A stretch of 32,578 nucleotides of DNA from Candidatus Polarisedimenticola svalbardensis (GCA_014764515.1 JACXWD010000038.1:1-32578); one strand, 5' to 3'; positions 8,996-17,186 are shown, counted from the first letter of the stretch. A program made the numbers and translations. Notes: generated by a model not told the origin, from the sequence alone.

Positions 8996-9386
8996 AGTCA
9001 TTCCCTCCCCGGGTCAGTGTCTCCTGGTCCTTGCGCAACACTTCCAGGGTGGTGTCGAACGGCTTGGGCGCATTTTTGATGCGATGGCGGATGATCAGTC
9101 CGAGACCCGCTGCCATCAGCATGTAGATCAGCATGAGCACTGTCGCCAGGATGGCGCGCTGATCCCAGAACAGGACCAGAAGCAGGACGTTCAGGCAGAG
9201 GAACGACAGGAACAGTGAGAACAGAGCCGCCATGGCCAGCACGAGGTGCGAAATGAGGGAGTTTTTCTCTTCAGTCAGTTCCAGGGCGAACAGCTCGCCG
9301 CGGTAGCGCACACCTTCAGTCAGGCTTCCCAGCACCTGCCGCAGGGCGCCGCCGATACCTCGTGTCGATCCTGTTTCCTGTGCCAT
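8985..9386 (-). CDS. YqjE/phage-holin-family (DUF1469-like) membrane protein
   Basis: The protein is 133 residues. An amphipathic N-terminal helix (LRQVLGSLTEGVRYRGELFALELTEE) leads into two strongly hydrophobic segments, about 45-73 and 80-101. The charged C-terminal tail ends with the 17-base overlap to the next gene. This layout matches the putative Actinobacterial holin-X / YqjE family, whose members sit in the inner membrane of many Gram-negative bacteria and whose function is poorly known. A holin role is not implied, because no phage genes are nearby. It starts 22 bases after the sirtuin stop, so it is probably co-transcribed with it. Confidence 0.75.
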   Translation of the reverse strand: MAQETGSTRGIGGALRQVLGSLTEGVRYRGELFALELTEEKNSLISHLVLAMAALFSLFLSFLCLNVLLLVLFWDQRAILATVLMLIYMLMAAGLGLIIRHRIKNAPKPFDTTLEVLRKDQETLTRGGNDYGD

Positions 9387-9408
9387 ACCGATCCGAGTTT
9401 ACACCTGT

Positions 9409-10140
9409 TCAGGCCATGGACGACACGAAACCGGGAAGGATTTCACCGGCCGGACCGTCGTAGTGCTCATCAACCATCGGCGTCAGGGGGGTTCGTTCAG
9501 GATTGACCTCCACCACGAACGCTCCCGCCGCCCTGGCGGCCTGGGGCATGGCCGCCGCCGGGTAGACCAGGCTCGAAGTGCCGACCACCAGCATCAGCCG
9601 GCAGTTCCGGACAGCGTTTTGAGCTTTACCCATCGATTCCCTGGGAAGCTGCTCTCCGAACCAGACCACACCGGGCCGGAGCATGCCGCCGCAACCGCAC
9701 CCGGGAGGCAGCGGATGGAGCGCCGGCCGGAGATCCTCCCTCTCCGCTCCGCAAACTGTGCAACGCAGGGTCCACAGACTGCCGTGAAGGCGAATGATCT
9801 CAGCTGTTCCGGCCCGCTCATGAAGACCATCCACATTCTGGGTCACTACCGTGAGGTTGGACAGCTTCTTTTCCAGATCGACAATGGCGGTATGGGCCGG
9901 GTTCGGTTTCGCCGACGCCGCCTGGGTCCGGCGCCAGTCATAGAACCGCCAGACCGTCATCGGTTCGGCGTCGAACGCCTCCGGCGTCGCCAGGGACATC
10001 GGATCCCGGCCTTCCCAATGTCCACCCGGCCCCCGGAAAGTGGCCAGTCCGGATTCGGCGGAAACGCCGGCGCCGGTGAGCACTACCGTCGGCGGATCGG
10101 AGGACAGCAGGCGGAGCAGTTCTCCGGTCGGTTCCTGCAT
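9409..10140 (-). CDS. Sir2-family NAD-dependent protein deacylase
   Basis: This 243-residue sirtuin removes acyl groups from lysines using NAD. Motifs in order: GAGVSAESGLATFRG (23-37), FYDWRR (66-71), TQNVDGLH (100-107), catalytic H119 in LHGSLW, zinc cysteines C127/C130 and C148/C150, LRPGVVWFGE (154-163), VGTSS (186-190) and VEVNPE. Y67 and R70 form the Y-x-x-R pattern that in CobB and SIRT5 marks desuccinylase/demalonylase-capable (class III) enzymes, so activity on acidic acyl groups is likely. The second zinc pair is C-x-C rather than the usual C-x-x-C. The ATG at 10140 shares its first base with the upstream stop, so the gene is coupled to the STAS-like gene. A longer in-frame start at 10176 is rejected for that reason. 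Confidence 0.92.
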   Translation of the reverse strand: MQEPTGELLRLLSSDPPTVVLTGAGVSAESGLATFRGPGGHWEGRDPMSLATPEAFDAEPMTVWRFYDWRRTQAASAKPNPAHTAIVDLEKKLSNLTVVTQNVDGLHERAGTAEIIRLHGSLWTLRCTVCGAEREDLRPALHPLPPGCGCGGMLRPGVVWFGEQLPRESMGKAQNAVRNCRLMLVVGTSSLVYPAAAMPQAARAAGAFVVEVNPERTPLTPMVDEHYDGPAGEILPGFVSSMA

Positions 10141-10532
10141 CAGGCGTTCCTGGCGTGCTCGTGGTTGTCGAGCCATTCCACCGCCCGGACCGGGTCGTCA
10201 AAAACGGCGGTGCGCTCTCTTCCCGTGGGGTAGGTCCGTTCTCTCGGCTCTCCCAGGGCGAAGTACAGCTCCGGTTTCAGCAGGAACGCGATGACCCCGC
10301 GACCGTTGCGCAACTCGTCCCGGCGGATCATTTCAACCAGCGGCCAGATATCTTCCCGGCCGGTCAACCCCTCAGCCTCCCTGAGATCCCAGAGGCTGTT
10401 GCAGTCCGGAAGGTAGTCGGGATCCTCTACCAGGCTTGCGATGGTCCGCCGGACCCGGTTGGCGGTCAGCGCGCCGGTGACGGTGTGTGTCGGGACACGG
10501 GAGTTCGGGTCGATGGAAGTTCGGATCAGCAT
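10140..10532 (-). CDS. STAS-like / SpoIIAA-type small protein
   Basis: The protein is 130 residues, starting at the ATG at 10532 with GGAG 7 bases upstream. Its shape matches the 'TheSTAS'/SpoIIAA-like group: an N-terminal beta segment (HTVTGALTANRVRRTI), a central SLWDLREAEGLTG motif where these proteins place their conserved Asp, and a C-terminal RTAVFDDPVRAVEWLDNH helix. These are cytoplasmic proteins of unclear function. It is the first gene of the unit STAS-like, sirtuin, YqjE-like, small protein. The family call is by pattern only. Confidence 0.6.
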   Translation of the reverse strand: MLIRTSIDPNSRVPTHTVTGALTANRVRRTIASLVEDPDYLPDCNSLWDLREAEGLTGREDIWPLVEMIRRDELRNGRGVIAFLLKPELYFALGEPRERTYPTGRERTAVFDDPVRAVEWLDNHEHARNA

Positions 10533-10563
10533 CGATCTACTCCAGGCGGTTCGCGTATCATGC

Positions 10564-10569
10564 ATTGTA
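10564..10569 (-). promoter_or_regulatory. Probable -10 box of the STAS-sirtuin operon
   Basis: TACAAT reads toward the STAS-like gene, 31 bases before its ATG. It sits in the 64-base gap shared with the divergent aat gene. No convincing -35 hexamer is visible. Confidence 0.4.
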
Positions 10570-10596
10570 CTCCAAACTGTGACGCGAGGTTACCTG

Positions 10597-11298
10597 GTGC
10601 CGGTCTATCGCCTGTCCGACAGCATCGCCTTTCCACCGCCTCGAGAGGCTGACGAAAGCGGACTGCTGGCTGTTGGCGGGGACCTGCGGCCTGAACGGTT
10701 GATCCTGGCCTACAGTTCCGGAATCTTCCCCTGGCCCCACGAAGGTTATCCCCTGCTGTGGTTCTCCCCGGACCCGCGGATGGTGCTGGAGCCGAAGCGG
10801 CTGCCGGAGCGCAAACGGCTGGAGCGGTCCATCCGGTCCCGCCGGTTCCGGTTCACCCTGGACCAGGCGTTCCGGCAGGTCATGGAACAGTGCGCCGTCA
10901 CACCTTCCCGGGCCGAGGAGGGCACCTGGATCAACGGTCCGATGGTCGAGGCGTACTGCACGCTGCACCGGCTGGGACACGCCCACTCCATCGAGTGCCG
11001 GCAGGACGACCGGCTTGTCGGTGGTCTGTACGGAATCGTAGTGGGGTCGATCTTCATCGGCGAGTCGATGTTCTCGGATGTCACCGACGCTTCCAAAGCC
11101 TGCTTCTACCGGCTGGTGCAACAACTGGCCCGCTGGGGCTTCACCCTGATGGACGGCCAGGTCGAAACCGACCACCTGGCCTTCCTGGGGATGAAGCCGC
11201 TGGATCGGGACCACTATCTGGATATGCTGCACCAGTCATTGGATTCCGGCTTTCAGCACCAGGACTGGGTGCTGGATCCAGACCTGGCCGGCGGTTGA
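10597..11298 (+). CDS. aat: Leucyl/phenylalanyl-tRNA-protein transferase
   Basis: This 233-residue enzyme moves Leu or Phe from charged tRNA to the N-terminus of proteins that begin with Arg or Lys, creating a degradation signal. I place the start at GTG 10597, with GAGG 7 bases upstream; the protein then begins VPVYRLSDSIAFPPP, as family members do. Family motifs: GLLAVGGDL (22-30), GIFPW (42-46), WFSPDPR (55-61), TWI (110-112), GGLYG (142-146), FIGESMFS (153-160) and LMDGQ (184-188). Length is typical. Its pathway partners ClpS and ClpA are encoded 3.3 kb downstream on the same strand, separated by a beta-helix protein gene. Confidence 0.93.
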   Translation: MPVYRLSDSIAFPPPREADESGLLAVGGDLRPERLILAYSSGIFPWPHEGYPLLWFSPDPRMVLEPKRLPERKRLERSIRSRRFRFTLDQAFRQVMEQCAVTPSRAEEGTWINGPMVEAYCTLHRLGHAHSIECRQDDRLVGGLYGIVVGSIFIGESMFSDVTDASKACFYRLVQQLARWGFTLMDGQVETDHLAFLGMKPLDRDHYLDMLHQSLDSGFQHQDWVLDPDLAGG

Positions 11299-11333
11299 GT
11301 CGAAATCCTGGACCTAATGTAGATAGTTGGTTG

Positions 11334-11344
11334 TATATTTTAAT
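11334..11344 (+). promoter_or_regulatory. AT-rich promoter-like patch before the beta-helix gene
   Basis: TATATT (11334-11339) and TTTAAT (11339-11344) lie in an AT-rich patch of the 115-base gap after aat, about 70 bases before the next ATG. No good -35 element is found at standard spacing, so this is weak evidence that the beta-helix gene is transcribed separately. Confidence 0.25.
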
Positions 11345-11413
11345 GTACCAGGCATGTTACGGACGGACCGAACCGCCGATCAGAGACACCCGCCAAGCAA
11401 GGGAGACCGGATC

Positions 11414-14400
11414 ATGACCTTCCGCAAACGGGTCGGTGAAGTTGTCACGTTCAGCCTGGTTGTTCTTGTGACGCTGTCTTTTTCTACTGTCGTGTGCGCT
11501 ACGACAACAGGGACCGTGCAATTCGACGAGACCTGGGTCGGTGAGGTAGTACTCACCGGCGACGTCACCGTACCGGATGGTGTAACCCTGACCATCGCGG
11601 CAGGAACAATCGTCAAGGCGGCCCCCCTGTCCGACGACCAGGCCAGTGGGCTGGATACTGCGCGAATCGAACTGATAATCGAGGGTACCCTGAACCTGGA
11701 AGGCACACCCTCACTTCCCGTGACGTTCACCTCGAATCAGCGGCGGCCGCAGGTCCCTACCGCAGGGGACTGGTACGGCATCCGCATGACCAACACCGCG
11801 GATAGCACCATCACAATCCATGATTTGATCATCGAGGCCGGTGTTGCCGGCTTCTCGGCGAATGCCGGATCCCATCAGGACATTGTGAATTGTACCGTGC
11901 GGGACATGACCTCCAAGGGAATCTACATGGAGTTCGGGGAAGAACCTAGAGACGGCGCCGACCCAGGCATTTTGATTTCGGGCAATACACTCGAGGGAAC
12001 AGGCCCATCGTTCCCGGGCATCTATCTCAAGCTCTCCAGCAACGCCGACCCCAGTTGGGATGATGCTACCCACCAGATTGTCGGAAATGTTATCCGGGAT
12101 GGTGCATACCAGGGCATCGACGTTTCCGTCCCCGACTTCGAACGATTGGAAATTGTTGACAACACCGTCTCCAACACCTTCACAGGGATCTATGTGTTCA
12201 GCAACTACAACACATCGTCCAACAATCAGCTTACGATTCGCGACAACTCCATAACTGGCGCCCCTTACATAGCCATCAACATTGGCGGCGGCCGGTCGGT
12301 TCTGGTTGAAAACAATACCGTCACAGGAGGTACGGATGGTATTGAGTTGACCAACGCACTGGCCCCGCGAATTGTTGACAACACTCTCGACGGGGGAACC
12401 GATTTCGGTATCACCATTCTAGGCCTTGGAAGCCTTACAGAAACGCATGTCCACAGGAACCTGATCAGCGGATACGGAAGCGGGATACGGTTTAGGGGCC
12501 GCACCTCCCTGGTGGCCTTGTACAACACAATCACAGGCACTGAAAGATCGATCGAGCTGACCGGTGGCACCCCAATGGGGGTGCCGCGGTTCCACTGGAA
12601 TAACATCCAGGACAGCACTATTTACGCCGCCTACAACGACAGCTCGGCGTCCGTTGACATGAAACACAATTACTGGGGCACAACCAATGTCGAGATGCAG
12701 GCAGAAGGGTACCCCTCGGACATCACAACTATCTTTGACATCGAAGATTGGGCCGGAAAAGGCCGGGTCGATTATCGGGGAGTGGAGAACCTACTTATCG
12801 ATACCGCCATCACCCTGGAGAGCCGTTTCGTCTGGCCATTTAACGGCGACTTGCTCAGCCGGCAGACCATTTCTCTTGAAGGGACAGCCTATGCCGAAGC
12901 CGGCGTGCAATTGGTGGAACTGTCCACCGATGGCGGCTCGAACTGGCTACCTGCCTCAGGTACCGATTTCTGGAACTTCCAGTTCACCCCCACACTGGAC
13001 GGCCTGCATCAGTTTCTGAGCCGCGTTACCGACAATGACGGCATTGTGGAGGCCACCCCCGATGTCATCACAGTGGACTTCGACTCGACACTGCCGACAA
13101 CCGAGGGGACACTGCCAGATAACGAAACATGGTCCGGGACCATCATTCTCACTGGTGATGTGCTCATCCCGCAGGGAAGGACCCTGACTATAGATCCAGG
13201 TACCACAATCCTGATGCAGCCGACCGCGGACAATACACATAGCGGAATTGACACATCTCGAATCGAATTGATCGTGGAAGGCGACCTGATCGCGGAGGGG
13301 AGTGGACCAGGATCAATCCAGATGACTTCCGGCTCAGTCACACCAGGAAAAGGGCACTGGTACGGAATTCGCTATAGCGGTGAGAACCGGGCACTAACCG
13401 ACTTGAGAGGCCTTACCGTGGAGTGGGGAGCCTGGGGACTTTCCGGAACCAGCATCCCAAGCCTTGACCAGGTCGTGGTCCGGGGAATGCGAACCTACGG
13501 TATCCATGCGGACCAGGCACCGTTGGGAGCCGGAACCTGGACGTTCAGGGATCTGGAGATCAATGACGTGGACCGGGACGGAGCCAGACTCACCACAGGC
13601 TCGGAGGATACCAACATCCTCATGGAAAGGGTCACGATCAGGAATACTACCTATGACTCGATGGACTTGTTCATGGACACAACCGAGACGGTAACACTTC
13701 GGGATTCCACATTCGAATCATTAACGAACGAGGATGCCGTATTTATCCAGCAACCTGGGAGCGTCACCCTGGAACGTGTTTCCATCCACAATGATACAAG
13801 CTCGGGCTACGGTGTTCGGGTATATGGAACTATGGGAACCGGCGTCATCAACATCAGGGATAGTGCAATTACTGGAGGCAGCTGGCCCGTAGATATCTAC
13901 GGAGCCTACACTGTGTCGATCAGGGACAACTGGATTTCAGGAGGAAGCTCAGGCGGCGTGAACCTCAGAGGAAGCGGATTCGGTTACTTCACAGCCGCCC
14001 TGACAGGCAACCACATCAGCGATAGCCCATCGGACGGATTGTTCATTCATGAGTATGTCGACGTAACGATGCATCAAAACAACCTGACCAATACAGGCGG
14101 GTATGCCCTGAACAATGTCTCGACGAACCCTGTGGACGCCGTCGACAATTACTGGGGGGTGACTGCCACAGCCGAGATGGACGCCGAGGGCTGCGTTTCC
14201 AATATCGAGACCATATTCGATTTCCATGATGATCCAGCCAAAGGCCTGGTGACCTACTGCGGGTATGCAACAGAGCCGTTCGGTGACACGTCGGCTCTCT
14301 ATTTCCACAAGAGCGGCGGCCAGTACGAACTCCACTGGAACGCCAAAGGCAGCCTGACCTACGACCTCATCCGTGGGGATGTGGCGAACCTGGCCCTTGG

Positions 14401-14596
14401 TGTGGGAATCATCGACCTGGGTGCTGTTACTTGCGAAGAGCAGGCCAACGGCACCGGCATCATCGTCGATTCCAGCACCCCCCCTGCATTGGGCCAGACC
14501 TGGTTCTACCTCCTGCGGGATCATTCCACACCGGGGGACTACGGGCAGAGCACCGGTGGCCTGGAACGGATTCCCTCCAGCGGCGATTGCCCCTGA
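11414..14596 (+). CDS. Secreted right-handed beta-helix protein with internal duplication
   Basis: The protein has 1060 residues. The ATG at 11414 has GGGAG upstream and opens a signal peptide (about 1-30, core FSLVVLVTLSFSTVV). Two homologous halves follow. Each begins with a TW(V/S)G..(V/I)LTGDV..P.G.TLTI entry (about residues 38 and 570), goes on to a WYGIR segment, runs through many short beta-helix rungs rich in N, D, G and V, and closes with NYWG, an AEG/C-S-I-TIFDF block and a short tail. NYWG is common in NosD-like beta-helix proteins. An Ig-like linker (about 475-565, VQLVELSTDGGSNW) joins the halves. The C-terminus (about 960-1060) has YDLIRGD, LGQTWFYLLRD and a G-YG-S-GGLER ending, a form I associate with terminal domains of large secreted proteins in related bacteria. 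No catalytic residues are evident; it may bind surface polysaccharide. Codon choice seems less GC-biased than in its neighbours. Confidence 0.85.
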   Translation: MTFRKRVGEVVTFSLVVLVTLSFSTVVCATTTGTVQFDETWVGEVVLTGDVTVPDGVTLTIAAGTIVKAAPLSDDQASGLDTARIELIIEGTLNLEGTPSLPVTFTSNQRRPQVPTAGDWYGIRMTNTADSTITIHDLIIEAGVAGFSANAGSHQDIVNCTVRDMTSKGIYMEFGEEPRDGADPGILISGNTLEGTGPSFPGIYLKLSSNADPSWDDATHQIVGNVIRDGAYQGIDVSVPDFERLEIVDNTVSNTFTGIYVFSNYNTSSNNQLTIRDNSITGAPYIAINIGGGRSVLVENNTVTGGTDGIELTNALAPRIVDNTLDGGTDFGITILGLGSLTETHVHRNLISGYGSGIRFRGRTSLVALYNTITGTERSIELTGGTPMGVPRFHWNNIQDSTIYAAYNDSSASVDMKHNYWGTTNVEMQAEGYPSDITTIFDIEDWAGKGRVDYRGVENLLIDTAITLESRFVWPFNGDLLSRQTISLEGTAYAEAGVQLVELSTDGGSNWLPASGTDFWNFQFTPTLDGLHQFLSRVTDNDGIVEATPDVITVDFDSTLPTTEGTLPDNETWSGTIILTGDVLIPQGRTLTIDPGTTILMQPTADNTHSGIDTSRIELIVEGDLIAEGSGPGSIQMTSGSVTPGKGHWYGIRYSGENRALTDLRGLTVEWGAWGLSGTSIPSLDQVVVRGMRTYGIHADQAPLGAGTWTFRDLEINDVDRDGARLTTGSEDTNILMERVTIRNTTYDSMDLFMDTTETVTLRDSTFESLTNEDAVFIQQPGSVTLERVSIHNDTSSGYGVRVYGTMGTGVINIRDSAITGGSWPVDIYGAYTVSIRDNWISGGSSGGVNLRGSGFGYFTAALTGNHISDSPSDGLFIHEYVDVTMHQNNLTNTGGYALNNVSTNPVDAVDNYWGVTATAEMDAEGCVSNIETIFDFHDDPAKGLVTYCGYATEPFGDTSALYFHKSGGQYELHWNAKGSLTYDLIRGDVANLALGVGIIDLGAVTCEEQANGTGIIVDSSTPPALGQTWFYLLRDHSTPGDYGQSTGGLERIPSSGDCP
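11524..14275 (+). repeat. Two homologous halves of the beta-helix gene
   Basis: Half 1 spans about 11524-12790 and half 2 about 13120-14275. They share the order TW-G..LTGDV, LTI..GT, ARIELI(I/V)EG or SRIELIVEG, WYGIR, and NYWG..AEM(D/Q)AEG. The copies have diverged at DNA level, so the duplication is old. Confidence 0.75.
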
Positions 14597-14602
14597 TTTT
14601 TT
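14578..14602 (+). terminator. Rho-independent terminator at the end of the beta-helix gene
   Basis: Bases 14578-14584 pair with 14589-14595 (six pairs and one C-C mismatch) around a GATT loop. A run of six T (14597-14602) follows. The stop codon lies within the 3' arm. This would separate transcription of the beta-helix gene from clpS. Confidence 0.5.
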
Positions 14603-14631
14603 GGGAATAGGCGAAAAGGTGCCTGACCCCT

Positions 14632-14637
14632 TAAAAT
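14632..14637 (+). promoter_or_regulatory. Candidate -10 box of clpS-clpA
   Basis: TAAAAT ends 9 bases before the clpS ATG at 14647. No ribosome-binding site precedes that ATG, so the mRNA may have almost no leader. The -10 is preceded by AAAAGGTGCCTGACCCC, an imperfect palindrome (14614-14630). Confidence 0.35.
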
Positions 14638-14646
14638 AGCCCCGGC

Positions 14647-14961
14647 ATGAGTTCAGACAAACCCGAACGGGACGAAAAGACGATCACCCGGGAGAAGGAT
14701 CGCGTCAAGCGGCCCCGGCGGTGGAAGGTCGTGATGCACAACGACGACTACACCACCATGGAATTCGTCCTGGATGTGCTGGTGCGGCACTTCAACAAAA
14801 CCAGTACCGAGGCGACCCACATCATGCTGCAGGTACACTACAAGGGGATCGGCACTGCCGGTGTGTACACCCGGGACCTGGCTGAAAGCAAGGTTGCCGC
14901 CGTTCTCAAGGATGCAGAGGAACGCGGACAGCCGCTGAAGCTCACTACGGAGCCGGAATGA
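14647..14961 (+). CDS. clpS: ATP-dependent Clp protease adaptor ClpS
   Basis: This 104-residue adaptor recognises N-terminal Leu, Phe, Tyr or Trp and delivers the protein to ClpA. After a charged, flexible N-terminal extension of about 25 residues comes the ClpS core with WKVVMHNDDYTTMEFV. N32, D33, D34, T36, M38 and H64 correspond to the ligand-pocket residues of the E. coli protein (N34, D35, D36, T38, M40, H66). Length matches the family. The stop overlaps the clpA ATG by 4 bases (ATGA), so the two are translationally coupled. There is no clear Shine-Dalgarno sequence at its own start. Confidence 0.95.
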   Translation: MSSDKPERDEKTITREKDRVKRPRRWKVVMHNDDYTTMEFVLDVLVRHFNKTSTEATHIMLQVHYKGIGTAGVYTRDLAESKVAAVLKDAEERGQPLKLTTEPE

Positions 14962-17183
14962 AACTATCCACCGATCTTCAGATCGCCATCTCCGTCGCAA
15001 TGACCGAAGCGGCGGGGCGCGGGCACGAGTTTGCCGGGCTGGAGCACATGATGGTGGCCCTGCTGCTGGATGAAAAGACCAGCCGGGTCCTGCGTCACGC
15101 CGGCGCCGATACCGACGTCCTCAAAGAAGGCCTCATCGGGTTCCTGGACGAGGAAGTGGAGGTTCTTCCGGTAGACAAACAGGGTGACCCGGAGTTAAGC
15201 CGGGGAATTCAGAGCGTCATGACACGAGCCCTGGCCCACACCGAAGGTGCAGGCCGGCAGGAGATGGAAGGCTACGACATCCTGGTTGCGATGTTCGACG
15301 AGCCGGACTGCTTCGCCGTCCACTTCCTGGAACAGGCCGGGGTCACCCGGCTGGACATCGTGAACTACCTGGCACACGGCATCTCCCAAATCGACCCTGC
15401 CGGAGTCCCTGCCGGCGCGCCGCTGGATGACGACGAGGACACCGCCGCAGCCGATCCCCTGGACAGCTTCACCCGGAACCTCACTGCCCTGGCCCGTGAG
15501 GGGAAAATCGATCCACTCATCGGGAGGGAGCGGGAGATCGACCGCGCGATCCATATCCTCCAGCGCAGGCGAAAAAACAACCCGGTCCTGGTCGGCGATC
15601 CTGGAGTCGGCAAAACCGCCCTGGTGGAAGGGCTGGCCTGGCTCATCGCCCACGACAACGTTCCGGACCCGCTGAAAGGGGTGGCCATCCATTCCCTGGA
15701 CATGGGCGCCCTCCTGGCAGGGACACGGTACCGTGGCGACTTCGAAAACCGCATGAAGGGAGTCCTGCACTCCCTGGAATCCAAGGCCCACTCGATCCTC
15801 TTCATCGACGAGATCCACACGCTGGTCGGCGCCGGCGCCACCGGTTCGGGCACTACCGACGCCTCCAGCCTGCTGAAGCCGTCCCTGGAGGCCGGCGCCC
15901 CCCGGTTCATCGGCGCCACGACGTGGGAAGACTTCCGGCAGTACTTTGAACGGGACCGGGCCCTGGCCCGACGCTTCCAGAAGGTGGAAATCAAGGAACC
16001 GTCGGTGGAAGACACCGTCAAGATCCTGCAGGGGTTGAAATCCCGCTACGAGGACCACCACGGCATCCGGTACACCAAGGCAGCCCTCACCGCCGCTGCC
16101 GAACTGGCCGGACGGCATCTGCGGGACCGCAAGCTGCCGGACAAGGCGATCGACCTCATGGACGAGGCCGGCGCCACCGCCGCCCTGGCCGGCCGTAAGC
16201 AGGTCGGTGCCCTGGATGTGGAACGGGTCCTGGCCGGAATGGCCCAGATCCCGCTCCAGACCGTCAAGGGTAGTGACCGTGATCGACTGAAAGGTCTCGA
16301 GGACCAGGTCCGCGGGGTTGTTTTCGGGCAGGATCACGCCATCGAAAAACTGATCACCGCAATCAAGATGGCCCGTGCGGGACTGGGCCGACCCGACACC
16401 CCGGTCGGTTCGTTCCTGCTCACCGGACCCACAGGTGTGGGAAAGACCGAAGTCGCCAAACAGCTTGCGGTCGCACTGGGGATCGCGTTCCTTCGCTTCG
16501 ACATGAGCGAGTACATGGAGCGACACTCTGTCTCCCGATTGGTTGGCGCACCTCCCGGATACGTCGGGTACGACCGGGGCGGCCTTCTCACCGAGGCGGT
16601 CAACCAATCGCCTCATGCCGTGCTGCTCCTGGACGAGATAGAGAAAGCCCATCCCGATGTTTTTAACATCCTCCTGCAGATCATGGATCACGGCACCCTC
16701 ACCGACACCAACGGCAAGGAAACCGATTTCCGACAGGTCGTTCTGCTCATGACCTCCAACGTTGGCGCCCGGGAACTGGCCGGCAGGCAGGTCGGCTTTG
16801 ATGGCGGCACGACCCGGGAAGGGGCCGATCAGCAGGCGTACGAGAAGATGTTCAACCCTGAGTTCCGCAACCGCCTGGACGGCCGGATCTCGTTCAAGCC
16901 GCTCTCCACCGGCGTCATGAAGAAGATCGTGGACAAATTCCTTGCCGAGCTCAGGGACCAGCTGAAGGATCGCAAGGTCGAATTGACCATCACCGACGAG
17001 GCGCGGGAGCTCCTGGCCCGCCTCGGTTACGATCCGGCCTTCGGCGCACGTTTCCTGGCCCGGCTGATCGACGAGAAGGTCAAGAAGCCGCTCACCGATC
17101 AGGTATTGTTCGGAAAGCTGGAAAATGGCGGAACGGCGCGGATACTTGCCGACGGGGATGCGATCCTGGTGGACTACAGCTAG
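14958..17183 (+). CDS. clpA: ATP-dependent Clp protease ATP-binding subunit ClpA
   Basis: This 741-residue Hsp100 unfoldase feeds substrates to ClpP. An N-terminal Clp_N domain (about 1-140) binds ClpS. The first AAA+ module has Walker A GDPGVGKT (213-220) and Walker B LFIDE (281-285). The second has Walker A GPTGVGKT (490-497) and Walker B LLLDE (556-560). Between them there is only a short linker and no ClpB-type coiled-coil middle domain, which supports ClpA rather than ClpB or ClpC. The tripeptide VGF (612-614) is in the position of the ClpP-docking loop (IGL in E. coli). Overlap with clpS shows an operon. clpP itself is not in the window. Confidence 0.95.
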   Translation: MKLSTDLQIAISVAMTEAAGRGHEFAGLEHMMVALLLDEKTSRVLRHAGADTDVLKEGLIGFLDEEVEVLPVDKQGDPELSRGIQSVMTRALAHTEGAGRQEMEGYDILVAMFDEPDCFAVHFLEQAGVTRLDIVNYLAHGISQIDPAGVPAGAPLDDDEDTAAADPLDSFTRNLTALAREGKIDPLIGREREIDRAIHILQRRRKNNPVLVGDPGVGKTALVEGLAWLIAHDNVPDPLKGVAIHSLDMGALLAGTRYRGDFENRMKGVLHSLESKAHSILFIDEIHTLVGAGATGSGTTDASSLLKPSLEAGAPRFIGATTWEDFRQYFERDRALARRFQKVEIKEPSVEDTVKILQGLKSRYEDHHGIRYTKAALTAAAELAGRHLRDRKLPDKAIDLMDEAGATAALAGRKQVGALDVERVLAGMAQIPLQTVKGSDRDRLKGLEDQVRGVVFGQDHAIEKLITAIKMARAGLGRPDTPVGSFLLTGPTGVGKTEVAKQLAVALGIAFLRFDMSEYMERHSVSRLVGAPPGYVGYDRGGLLTEAVNQSPHAVLLLDEIEKAHPDVFNILLQIMDHGTLTDTNGKETDFRQVVLLMTSNVGARELAGRQVGFDGGTTREGADQQAYEKMFNPEFRNRLDGRISFKPLSTGVMKKIVDKFLAELRDQLKDRKVELTITDEARELLARLGYDPAFGARFLARLIDEKVKKPLTDQVLFGKLENGGTARILADGDAILVDYS

Positions 17184-17186
17184 ACT

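Noticed and set aside
8985-9386. Reading the holin-family protein as evidence of a prophage
   Set aside because: No other phage genes, integrase or att-like repeats are nearby, and the YqjE family is chromosomal in many bacteria. The neighbours are a sirtuin and a STAS-like gene.
15195-16691. A 498-codon minus-strand frame opposite clpA
   Set aside because: It lies entirely within a textbook ClpA sequence, and its translation resembles no protein family.
14958-17183. Calling the Hsp100 protein ClpB or ClpC
   Set aside because: There is no coiled-coil middle domain between the AAA+ modules, a ClpP-docking VGF loop is present, and the gene overlaps clpS, all pointing to ClpA.
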